Shown: piece after piece, positions 8,393 to 16,748 of the stretch
How positions within the stretch are numbered: position 1 is the stretch's first letter
Layout: each line of letters begins with the position of its first letter
Assembly: GCF_014218355.1 (NCBI RefSeq)
Contig: NZ_AP023368.1
Location: 2,298,001 to 2,362,000 of the forward strand
Reading direction: 5' to 3'
Length of the DNA stretch: 64,000 nucleotides
Source of the DNA: Anaerocolumna chitinilytica
GTDB lineage: Bacteria > Bacillota > Clostridia > Lachnospirales > Lachnospiraceae
Position numbers and translations under genes: made by a program
The notes under the pieces: generated by a model
Databases searched by the model: none
Seen by the model: the letters and a program-made list of their open reading frames with translations, nothing else
What the model was told of the DNA's origin: nothing

Positions 8393-9405
8393 AAGGTTTC
8401 CTTTCTTATTGTATTGTCTTGATTTCTATATTGAGTGATTTGTATAGATAAGTCGTCAAGGGTAAGATGATTAGCCGATACAACACTTTGAACAATCTCT
8501 TCCGGAATATTGTGTCCCTTCCCATAACAACAGCAGAGAACAGCAGCGAGGCAGCCTATGGTATCGGTGTCTCCGCCAAGCATTGCAGACATACGTATTG
8601 CTTTATATACATCCTGACGGCACCAAAGAAACAGAGCAAAAGCGGCTATAAATACATCACAGGAAGAAATTGTAGTTCCAAACACATAGAATAAAAAGTC
8701 TAATAGTTTGTCATCCGAATCAAACTGCGGAAGATAGTGAAGAAGAACCGGAATACGGGCCTGACAGGAAGGAGCACAGGCCAGATCCATTTCTTCGTTA
8801 TTTATCCTGCGGCCTATTTTGCAGCCAATTTGGGCTGCCTGTATGATGGTATCCATATCCTGTTCTTTTGTCATGGCAAATAGAGCATAGCCATAGCCCA
8901 TAGCTGCTTCCATGGCTGCATTTGTATTATGGGTAGGCAGTAAGGTGCTGATAATATTACTTTGCAGAGAATTTAAATCTGTACTGCATAAAAAAGCAGA
9001 GGGTACACGCATGATTCCGCCGCAGGAAGTTCCCGAAGTTCCTGTTAGCCGGATATCAATACCATCTATTAAGGCAAGAATAGCTTTTCGGGAGCTGGGA
9101 CCAATATATTTTTCCGGCTCTGGAGATTCCTTATACCAGCGTATGAGACTCTTTGCTGCCACTTCAGGCGTAATAGTACCGCTTTTACAATAGTCCTCAA
9201 GCAGAAAGAGATTTTGCTCAGTGTCATCTGTAACCTGCCCATAGCGCATATCCTTGTGGGCCAGGGATTTTGAAGGTAACAAGAGGGAATCTATGGAAGA
9301 AAAAGAGGCTTTAATCTGCTCTCTTGATGCAAACTCCGTTGCTTTTGAGAAACTGTCACCAACAGCAAGTGCCTCTAAAATTTGTTTGATAAGTAACTGT
9401 TTCAT
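8389..9405 (-). CDS. ADP-ribosylglycohydrolase family protein
   Basis: A 338-residue member of the ADP-ribosylglycohydrolase (DraG/ARH) family. Both metal-binding signatures are intact: T59-D-D-T62 (VTDDTEQ) and G277-G-D-T-D-T282 (LGGDTDTIG). The glycine-rich TGTSGTSCGGIMRV segment lies between them. Family enzymes use two Mg ions to cleave N- or O-glycosidic bonds of ADP-ribose, but several cluster with sugar genes and may act on other ribosyl or glycosyl substrates. The start at 9405 has AAGGAG upstream. It overlaps the PhnP-like gene by four bases (ATGA), and the pair converges on the ManD gene. Confidence 0.88.
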   Translation of the reverse strand: MKQLLIKQILEALAVGDSFSKATEFASREQIKASFSSIDSLLLPSKSLAHKDMRYGQVTDDTEQNLFLLEDYCKSGTITPEVAAKSLIRWYKESPEPEKYIGPSSRKAILALIDGIDIRLTGTSGTSCGGIMRVPSAFLCSTDLNSLQSNIISTLLPTHNTNAAMEAAMGYGYALFAMTKEQDMDTIIQAAQIGCKIGRRINNEEMDLACAPSCQARIPVLLHYLPQFDSDDKLLDFLFYVFGTTISSCDVFIAAFALFLWCRQDVYKAIRMSAMLGGDTDTIGCLAAVLCCCYGKGHNIPEEIVQSVVSANHLTLDDLSIQITQYRNQDNTIRKETL

Positions 9406-9648
9406 AATGCTTCTCCTTTTATGTATTTATCTTTTGGGATCTTTATAAAGTCTAAGCTAACAGAAGGTCATTCAGTGGTCAATAGGAAGAAATTAGATTA
9501 TCATAATTTGTGTATAGAAAGTCATTATAGTGATAGTTCATATCATAGTTTAAGTGGCTTTTTTATTCACTTTTTTTTATACTAATATTAAAGCTGCAGC
9601 AAACTTATGAAAAGAGTGTAATGTAAAAAAAGAAAGCGGGTTATACAT

Positions 9649-11397
9649 ATGAAATTCAAATCAATCTCATTGAAGAAACATTTGATTTATACCCTGGGTA
9701 TATTTGTGATTCCGATGATTTTCTGCCTTTTGTTCTATAATTATTATTCTATTAAAACCTTAAACAATGAGGTCGCAGAAGTTGGTAAGAATACGATAAT
9801 TCTATATCAATCACAAGTAGAGTATGATTTGCAAAAGGTTAGTCAGACCATCGCCGATTACTGGGCAAACGATTATGATCATGCAAATATGTTACATAAG
9901 GTGGATAAATTAACCAAGCATTTGTCCGGTTATGAAATAGGATTAAAATATAGAACATTGTTAGCGAATGGCCAGAATTTGGGAAGTGTCTGTCTGGTAT
10001 CTCAAAAAAATGATCTAATACGTTTTTTTTACCAGGAAAGCAGGTATTCTATAAAAACCAAGGAGGGTATGAGCCGAATTGTAGAGGAATACCTTCTGAA
10101 TCCGAAAGAGAAAAGTTCATTAGGATGGCAGCCCTTTCGTATTAACGGACAAGGATTTTTGGTACGTCTGTTAGGATATAACGGCGGATATACATTCCTG
10201 TTTGTGGATTTAAGTGTAACCATTCAAAATCAAATAAATAACAGATCAGATGGAGACGGCTTTCTTTACTATACAACAATGAAGGGTGCAGCTCTTTCGA
10301 AACAGGAAGAAATAGGGAAGAGAGAGCTTGTGACGGATAAATTGGACCAGGAATATTATTTGACGGAGAATGAGACCAAGTATCTGGTGGTGAATCAATA
10401 TTCTGACTTTCTGCACGTTCGCTTTTTTTATTTTATTCCCTATAAAGGGTATTTCTCGCACATGGATTGGATGCAGTCCTTATTCTTATTTTTGTCATTT
10501 TTTATGGTATTATTGATTCCTGTTTGTTATGTAATGATATCCAAGGCATATTTTAGACCAATGGAAGCTCTCATTAAGACGATGAATAAGATCAGGGATG
10601 GAAACATTGATGAAAAAGTAGATTCTAATTATAAAATAAGAGAGTTTCAAGAAGTAAATGTTACCTTTAACCAGATGATGACAGAAATCAAAAATCTTAA
10701 AATAGAATCCTGGGAGAGGCGATTGCAGAAGGACCACGCAGAACTGCAATATCTCCAGCTACAGATAAAACCGCATTTTTTTCTCAATTGTTTAAAAAAC
10801 CTCTATGGTATGGCAGAACTGAAACGCTATGAAAAGATACAGCATATGATCATTCAGATCTCCAGTTATTTGAGATATTTTTTTAAAGATAATATGTCCT
10901 TGGTGACCATCGGAGATGAAATTAATCATGTAAAAAATTATATTTCATTACAGAAGTACAGCTTAGAACAAGATGTTGAATGTGATATTGAAATAGAAGA
11001 TCAGTTGAAGGAATGTATTATACCGGTGCTACTAATTCAGCCCTTTGTTGAAAATTCCTTTAAGTATGGCAGAAAAGCAGATCAGGCATTACGGATAACC
11101 ATTCGAATATTTGAACTAGAAACGGAAGAAGGTAACCTGCTGGATATCATTATTACAGATAATGGGAATGGCTTTCGCCAGGAAGTACTGGAACAATTAA
11201 ATGAGCAGACACCTTATCAATACACAGAGAATAACGTCGGCATAGCAAATATCTGTCAGCGGTTATATCTGATATATGATGAGAAAGCAATATTGCAATG
11301 TAACAACTTGGAGGAAGGGGCACAATGTGAAATTATTTTACCTGTGGAAGTGCCCAGGGAGCCAAGGGAAAGCATAAGGGAGGAGATTGTAAAATGA
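9649..11397 (+). CDS. YesM-type sensor histidine kinase
   Basis: A 582-residue membrane kinase. It has one transmembrane segment near residues 12-32, an extracellular sensor of about 240 residues, and a second membrane segment around 275-300 (WMQSLFLFLSFFMVLLIPVCYVMI). These are followed by a HAMP linker (RPMEALIKTMNKIRDGNIDEKV), a His_kinase domain with LQIKPHFFLN (phospho-acceptor H376), and an HATPase with N box PFVENSFKYG and G box DNGNGF. This is the architecture of the LytS/YesM group that senses oligosaccharides in Firmicutes. Its last four bases overlap the response regulator gene. It probably drives expression of the downstream importer. Confidence 0.92.
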   Translation: MKFKSISLKKHLIYTLGIFVIPMIFCLLFYNYYSIKTLNNEVAEVGKNTIILYQSQVEYDLQKVSQTIADYWANDYDHANMLHKVDKLTKHLSGYEIGLKYRTLLANGQNLGSVCLVSQKNDLIRFFYQESRYSIKTKEGMSRIVEEYLLNPKEKSSLGWQPFRINGQGFLVRLLGYNGGYTFLFVDLSVTIQNQINNRSDGDGFLYYTTMKGAALSKQEEIGKRELVTDKLDQEYYLTENETKYLVVNQYSDFLHVRFFYFIPYKGYFSHMDWMQSLFLFLSFFMVLLIPVCYVMISKAYFRPMEALIKTMNKIRDGNIDEKVDSNYKIREFQEVNVTFNQMMTEIKNLKIESWERRLQKDHAELQYLQLQIKPHFFLNCLKNLYGMAELKRYEKIQHMIIQISSYLRYFFKDNMSLVTIGDEINHVKNYISLQKYSLEQDVECDIEIEDQLKECIIPVLLIQPFVENSFKYGRKADQALRITIRIFELETEEGNLLDIIITDNGNGFRQEVLEQLNEQTPYQYTENNVGIANICQRLYLIYDEKAILQCNNLEEGAQCEIILPVEVPREPRESIREEIVK

Positions 11398-12974
11398 ATC
11401 TGTTAATTGTGGATGATCAGCCTACTGTGGTAGAAGGAATTTTAGCCGGTGTAAATTGGGAGCTGGTTAATATTGATAAGAAATTTACAGCACACAATAT
11501 TATTGAAGCAAAGAATATCATTCAAAAGCAGCAAATAGAATTATTACTCTGTGACATCGAGATGCCGATGGGAAGTGGTTTGGATTTATATGAGTGGGTA
11601 TTGGAACATCATTACACTATGAAATGCATTTTTCTTACAGCCCACTCTGATTTTTCCTATGCTCAAAAAGCAGTACATCTGCAGGGATTTGATTACCTGT
11701 TACAACCGGTCACCTATAAAGAAATTGAGAATTCTCTTCTAAAGGCAATTGATCAGATCAAAAAGGATACTACAATAAAGAGCTATTATAATTACGCCTT
11801 AGGCTTGAAAAAAAGAGAAAAAGAGACCCTTGGAAGTCTTTTAAGGGAGTATTTGCTTACACTGCGAAGTGATGTGAAAGAAGTGGTTCAGTATGTATCC
11901 GCTCTATCCTATACGGTGGAAGCAGACAGTTTGTATGAAATGATTATGATTCAATTGTTTGATTTTGAGGGAGAGAACTGGGAAAATGATTTATTGTTTT
12001 ATGCCATCGATAATATCTGGAATGAATTACTTACTATAAGAAAAGGTAAATTAATTATTATTTGTCTGGACAGGGAGCATTTTATTCTTTTATTTCAAAA
12101 ACAGAACGAAGAGCTGGATATAAAACAGAAAATGAACTTATTCCTGCAGACGGCTGAACAGCTGTTTCAATGTAAAATTGCCCTGTATCCGGGCAGAACA
12201 ACTTGTTTTTCTGAATTACCGGCTGAAGCAAAAAGGCTGGAAAAAAGAAGTAGGAAAAATGTAATTAAAAAAGACGGTATTCTGGAAGCGGATGATACCA
12301 TGGAGATGGGACTGGAATATATCTCACCGGATTGTAATAAATGGGCACAATACATTAAGGATGGTTATTATGATTTACTTAAGAAGGAGGCTTGCAAATA
12401 TCTGGATCATATGACTCAGTCCGGCAGAATGAACGATGAAGCACTGCGAAAGTTCCATAAGGATTATATCTATTTATTCTTAGAGGGGATAAAGAATTGC
12501 GGCAATGGAAAGAGTGATCTTTATATGGAAGGTGAAAGTGACTATAATTATGAAGCTCTGATGAATTCTTATACTTCTGTGACACGAATGAAAAGCTTAA
12601 TTGTATTTACAATGAATTATCTAAAGGGTATGGACAATCAGGAGAATATTAATGAATCACGAATGGATGAAATATTGGATTACATCCATAAAAATATACA
12701 GAAGAATGTTACCAGGAAAGATATTGCGGAAGCAGTTTATCTGAATCCTGAGTATTTATCCAGACTCTTTAAAAAGGAAAAGGGAATGAAACTGTCAGAT
12801 TATATTCAGCAGGAAAAGATGAATATTGCTTATCATTTATTAAAGACAACCAATTTCTCTGTCAGCATCGTTGCTTCAAAAGTTGGATATAGTAATTTTT
12901 CGCATTTTGCCCAGTCTTTTAAGCATATTTTTGGACTCTCACCCAGTGAAATGAAACAAGAAAATCATAAATAG
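11394..12974 (+). CDS. YesN-type response regulator with AraC output domain
   Basis: A 526-residue response regulator. The N-terminal receiver has the acidic pair DD at residues 7-8, the phospho-acceptor D54 (LLCDIEMPMGSG) and the conserved threonine and lysine positions in FLTAHSDF and QPVTYKE. A ~270-residue middle region of unknown role follows. The C-terminus is an AraC-type double helix-turn-helix: VTRKDIAEAVYLNPEYLSRL and VSIVASKVGYSNFSHFAQSF, then GLSPSEMK. It is translationally coupled to the YesM kinase through ATGA. The likely target is the promoter before the solute-binding protein gene 146 bp downstream. Confidence 0.92.
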   Translation: MNLLIVDDQPTVVEGILAGVNWELVNIDKKFTAHNIIEAKNIIQKQQIELLLCDIEMPMGSGLDLYEWVLEHHYTMKCIFLTAHSDFSYAQKAVHLQGFDYLLQPVTYKEIENSLLKAIDQIKKDTTIKSYYNYALGLKKREKETLGSLLREYLLTLRSDVKEVVQYVSALSYTVEADSLYEMIMIQLFDFEGENWENDLLFYAIDNIWNELLTIRKGKLIIICLDREHFILLFQKQNEELDIKQKMNLFLQTAEQLFQCKIALYPGRTTCFSELPAEAKRLEKRSRKNVIKKDGILEADDTMEMGLEYISPDCNKWAQYIKDGYYDLLKKEACKYLDHMTQSGRMNDEALRKFHKDYIYLFLEGIKNCGNGKSDLYMEGESDYNYEALMNSYTSVTRMKSLIVFTMNYLKGMDNQENINESRMDEILDYIHKNIQKNVTRKDIAEAVYLNPEYLSRLFKKEKGMKLSDYIQQEKMNIAYHLLKTTNFSVSIVASKVGYSNFSHFAQSFKHIFGLSPSEMKQENHK

Positions 12975-13035
12975 AATTGCAAAGTATTCAGATCATAAGT
13001 CATCATTGGAACACTTTGTGTCATTATTCGGGTAG

Positions 13036-13062
13036 TTGCTGTAAAGCGAAGTCAGCTATAAT
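13036..13062 (+). promoter_or_regulatory. Candidate promoter of the importer operon
   Basis: A perfect -10 hexamer TATAAT lies at 13057-13062. The best -35 is weak and close (TTGCTG at 13036-13041, 15 bases away). A weak -35 is expected when an activator such as the adjacent YesN-like regulator recruits polymerase. This is a sequence reading only. Confidence 0.4.
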
Positions 13063-13120
13063 TTAACAGTAGGCAGCAGTAAGCGCATGCCTAATAAAAA
13101 TCTAGGAGGAGTGTTGAAAG

Positions 13121-14680
13121 ATGAAAAAATTTATTTCGTTTTTGCTTGTCATTACTCTTTTTACCACATTGTTTGTTGGATGTGGAAAGAGTGAGAATAA
13201 AGCAAACGGCAATGAAACAAAGGATTCCGAAGCAGTATCAGGAAAGGGGTCAGAGGGTACTTCCGATGAAGGCAGTACAGGGGTGAAAGATTATAGCAAA
13301 CAGGAACCTTATACCGTTAAACTCATGCTGCCCGGAACAGCTGGAACAAATGATTGTGAAGAAGTTTCCGCCTTGGCAAGTGAGATATTGAAAAAGAAGT
13401 ACAATACGACCCTTGAAATAGTGCGTGTTGGATTTGGTACATATGCACAGCAGGTTAATCTTATGTTTTCTTCCGGTGAGAAACTGGATATGCTCTATAA
13501 TGACAGGGGTAGTTTTACATCAGCTGTAAGTAATGGGCAAATTGTTGAAATCGGACAGTATCTGGATGAATATGCACCTGAAATGAAGGCACAGATCAGT
13601 GCAGACGATTGGGCTTGTACCACAATAAATGGCGGCATCTATGCAGTTCCTGCCAATAAAGAAAAAGCAGTAGCCTGGGGATTTGCTTTTGTAAAATCAG
13701 TAGCGGATGAATTAGGTATTGACTATTCCAAAATTAAAACAGAAGAAGACTTAGTACCGCTTTTAGAGGCAGTAAAAGAGAAATATCCGGATATGTACCC
13801 GGTAATGTCCAATGGCGGATCAATGAACACTATGACTATGAATGATGAATTAGGAGGCGATTTTGGTATATTAGAAAATTGCACAGATCCTAATAATAAA
13901 ACAGTAGTAAACTGGTATGAAACAGATACCTATCGTAAAATCGTAGAGAGAAGATATGAATGGGCACAAAAAGGATTAATCATGCCGGATGCAGCCTCCA
14001 ATACAGAACCTTGGGCCAATATGATTGCTTCAAATAAGGCATTTGGACGTTTTACCAATGTAAAACCCGGAATCGAAGCCGAAATGCAGAAGGCTTCTGG
14101 TAAAGAAATAGTAGTACTGCCAATGACAGATGCCTATACAACTACAAACAGACTTGATATTCTTTGGTATGTTGCTCATAATAGTGAAAAACCGGAAAGA
14201 ACCGTACAGGTTATGAATGAAATTTATACAAACCCTGAATTACAGAATATTTTAACCAATGGTGTGGAAGGAAAACACTATGAGTATGCCAATGCAGCAA
14301 AGACCATGGTTCGTTATCCAAAAGGCGTTGATGGAACGAATACAGGATATCCCAGCTATCCTTGGGCATGGCTTAATGAAATGATTACTCCTGTTTGGGA
14401 AGGTGCCGACGAAAATCTTTGGAAATTAACAGATGAATATAATAAAACTGCAATTGTTTCACCGGCAAAAGGATTTGGCTGGAATAATGAAAATGTAATT
14501 AACGAAGTTACCGCATGTAAAAATGTTCAAAATAAATATGCGAATGCATTAGAATGCGGTTCGGTAGATCCTGCGGTGGCTTTACCTCAGTTCATTAAAG
14601 ATTTAAAAGCTGCAGGTGTGGATAACATTATAAAGGAAAAGCAGAGCCAATTAGATGAATGGCTGGCTGCTAAGAAATAA
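13121..14680 (+). CDS. Sugar ABC transporter substrate-binding lipoprotein
   Basis: A 519-residue extracellular solute-binding protein. It has a lipoprotein signal peptide (MKKFISFLLVITLFTTLFVG) with cysteine 21 for lipidation, followed by a low-complexity acidic linker (residues ~25-60). The mature part belongs to the large (~500 residue) LplA/YtcQ-like group that delivers oligosaccharides, often plant cell-wall fragments, to LplB/YtcP permeases. An AGGAGGAG site precedes the ATG. It is the first gene of the importer operon and is followed by a hairpin that may lower expression of the permeases relative to the abundant binding protein. Confidence 0.92.
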   Translation: MKKFISFLLVITLFTTLFVGCGKSENKANGNETKDSEAVSGKGSEGTSDEGSTGVKDYSKQEPYTVKLMLPGTAGTNDCEEVSALASEILKKKYNTTLEIVRVGFGTYAQQVNLMFSSGEKLDMLYNDRGSFTSAVSNGQIVEIGQYLDEYAPEMKAQISADDWACTTINGGIYAVPANKEKAVAWGFAFVKSVADELGIDYSKIKTEEDLVPLLEAVKEKYPDMYPVMSNGGSMNTMTMNDELGGDFGILENCTDPNNKTVVNWYETDTYRKIVERRYEWAQKGLIMPDAASNTEPWANMIASNKAFGRFTNVKPGIEAEMQKASGKEIVVLPMTDAYTTTNRLDILWYVAHNSEKPERTVQVMNEIYTNPELQNILTNGVEGKHYEYANAAKTMVRYPKGVDGTNTGYPSYPWAWLNEMITPVWEGADENLWKLTDEYNKTAIVSPAKGFGWNNENVINEVTACKNVQNKYANALECGSVDPAVALPQFIKDLKAAGVDNIIKEKQSQLDEWLAAKK

Positions 14681-14701
14681 TAATTCACATATTATAACAG
14701 C

Positions 14702-14743
14702 ATATAAGGGGGAACGGTGGCGACGCGGCTGTCCCCCTTATAT
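14702..14743 (+). terminator. Intercistronic hairpin between binding protein and permeases
   Basis: A 12-bp perfect stem (ATATAAGGGGGA at 14702-14713 with TCCCCCTTATAT at 14732-14743) encloses an 18-base GC-rich loop. The following T-run is short, so partial termination or protection of the upstream mRNA is more likely than a full stop. Such hairpins are common between binding-protein and permease genes. Confidence 0.7.
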
Positions 14744-14763
14744 TTCTGTATCGGAGGTTTTGG

Positions 14764-15693
14764 ATGAATCTTAAGGTAAGGAAAAAATTAAGACACCTCA
14801 ATCGGTATATCCCGTTATATCTGATGATGTTACCAGGTGTCATATATATCATCATCAATAATTACATACCTATGCTTGGCTTGCGAATCGCTTTTAAACA
14901 GTATAATTATACCAAAGGTATTTCAGCAAGCAAATTTGTGGGATTTAAAAATTTTGAATTTCTTTTTAAAACAAAAGATGCTTTTGTAATAACCAGAAAT
15001 ACCTTATGCTACAATGCTGCTTTCATTATTTTGGGAACAGTGTTGGCTATAGCGGTTGCTATATTATTGAATGATATTAAAGCAGTCAGATTAAAGAAAA
15101 TCTATCAAACCATTATCTTAATTCCTTTTTTAATATCAATGGTAGTGGTCAGTTACTTAGCTTATGCTTTCTTAAGTTCGGACTCAGGCTTCATCAATAA
15201 TAGTATTCTGATTCCTCTTGGAATAAAGCCGGTACCCTGGTACTCATCACCAAAGTATTGGCCGTTTATTTTAACAATAGTGCATCTGTGGAAAGGCTTT
15301 GGTTATACCAGCATTATTTATTTCGCGACCTTAGCCGGTATCGATAAGGGATATTTTGAAGCAGCAGCGATAGATGGTGCTTCCAGATGGCAGCAAATCA
15401 AACATGTTACACTTCCTTGTTTAAAACCTACAATCATAACCTTGACCTTGATGTCAATTGGACGAATCTTCTATTCGGATTTCGGATTGTTCTATCAGGT
15501 ACCCTTAAACAGTGGGTTATTAGTTGATGTAACCAATACAATTGATACCTACGTATACCGAGGTTTAATTACGCTAAATAACGTGAGTATGGCATCGGCA
15601 GCAGGATTTTATCAGTCTGTGGTCGGTTTTATTTTGGTACTGACAGCGAATTTTGTAGTGAAAAAATTAAGCGAAGAAAATGCACTATTCTAA
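14764..15693 (+). CDS. ABC sugar permease, LplB type
   Basis: A 309-residue inner-membrane permease with six predicted helices. It starts with the LplB-like MMLPGVIYIIINNYIPMLGLRIAFK and contains the cytoplasmic EAA loop FEAAAIDGASRWQQIKHVTLPCLKP, which contacts the ATPase. The ATG at 14764 has GGAGG upstream. It pairs with the next gene. No ATPase gene is present in the locus, so a shared MsmX/UgpC-type ATPase elsewhere in the genome probably energises transport, as is usual for this family. Confidence 0.93.
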   Translation: MNLKVRKKLRHLNRYIPLYLMMLPGVIYIIINNYIPMLGLRIAFKQYNYTKGISASKFVGFKNFEFLFKTKDAFVITRNTLCYNAAFIILGTVLAIAVAILLNDIKAVRLKKIYQTIILIPFLISMVVVSYLAYAFLSSDSGFINNSILIPLGIKPVPWYSSPKYWPFILTIVHLWKGFGYTSIIYFATLAGIDKGYFEAAAIDGASRWQQIKHVTLPCLKPTIITLTLMSIGRIFYSDFGLFYQVPLNSGLLVDVTNTIDTYVYRGLITLNNVSMASAAGFYQSVVGFILVLTANFVVKKLSEENALF

Positions 15694-15708
15694 AGGAGAA
15701 AAGACAAA

Positions 15709-16596
15709 ATGGTTGAAAGAAAAATAAGTTTTCAAATAATGGCAAATATAATTTTAATAATATTAGCAATATTATGTTTGCTGCCATTTATACTGCTGAT
15801 TGTTTCTTCCTTTACTGACGAATTAACCTTAACTCATTATGGCTATAGATTTTTCCCCAAGAAACTGTCATTGGATGCATATAGATATCTGTTAGTGGAT
15901 TCAACTACTATTATTAAATCTTATATTATATCCTTTGGCGTAACAATTGTGGGAACCCTTGCCAACGTATTCCTAACGGTTCTCTTTGCTTATCCCTTAT
16001 CAAGAAAGGATTTGCCCGGACGGCAGATATTTTCGTTCTTTATATTCTTTACCATGTTATTTAATGGTGGTCTGGTACCTTCGTATATTATGTGGACACA
16101 GGTCTTTCATATCAAAAATACATGGTGGGCATATATTATTCCCGGTTTAATGATGAGCGCATTTTATGTTATAATGATGAGAACTTATTTTACAACGAAT
16201 ATACCGGAAGCAGTTATAGAAGCAGCGCGTATGGATGGGGCAACAGAGAGACACATTTTAACTAGTATTGTATTGCCGATGTCAATTCCAATTGTGGCAA
16301 CTGTAACTTTATTAGTCGGCTTATCCTATTGGAATGATTGGATTAACGGTTTATATTATATCAATAAAGACACCATGTACAGTATTCAGTCGTTGCTGAA
16401 TAAAATGCTGATGGATGTCCAGTTCCTGTTATCCAATGCCCAGAGCGGTGCCTCTATTAATCAGGATATTGTATTACCTTCAACAGGTATCAAAATGGCG
16501 ATAGCTGTTATGGGTGCTGTACCTATTCTGATGATATATCCTTTCTTTCAAAAGTACTTTATAAAAGGCATCATTATTGGGGCAGTGAAAGGATAA
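15709..16596 (+). CDS. ABC sugar permease, YtcP type
   Basis: A 295-residue permease, second partner of the importer. Six hydrophobic helices are visible. It carries the EAA loop PEAVIEAARMDGATERHILTSIVLPMSIP and the family ending YPFFQKYFIKGIIIGAVKG. It is separated by 15 bp from the LplB-type gene and has an AAAGGAGAA site, so the two are cotranscribed. The heterodimer with the upstream permease would move an oligosaccharide bound by the lipoprotein. The sugar itself cannot be read from these sequences. Confidence 0.93.
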   Translation: MVERKISFQIMANIILIILAILCLLPFILLIVSSFTDELTLTHYGYRFFPKKLSLDAYRYLLVDSTTIIKSYIISFGVTIVGTLANVFLTVLFAYPLSRKDLPGRQIFSFFIFFTMLFNGGLVPSYIMWTQVFHIKNTWWAYIIPGLMMSAFYVIMMRTYFTTNIPEAVIEAARMDGATERHILTSIVLPMSIPIVATVTLLVGLSYWNDWINGLYYINKDTMYSIQSLLNKMLMDVQFLLSNAQSGASINQDIVLPSTGIKMAIAVMGAVPILMIYPFFQKYFIKGIIIGAVKG

Positions 16597-16748
16597 TAAT
16601 ATGACGAAAATCATAATATACGGATAGCTATATAATCCCGCTCAAAAGCAAGAAGGAAATTGATAAGGGAAGCAGGATGAAAATAAGTAAGAATGCAGTT
16701 TACTGCAAAGCAGTGTTACTTTGGAACCACTAAGATAGGGGAAAAACG

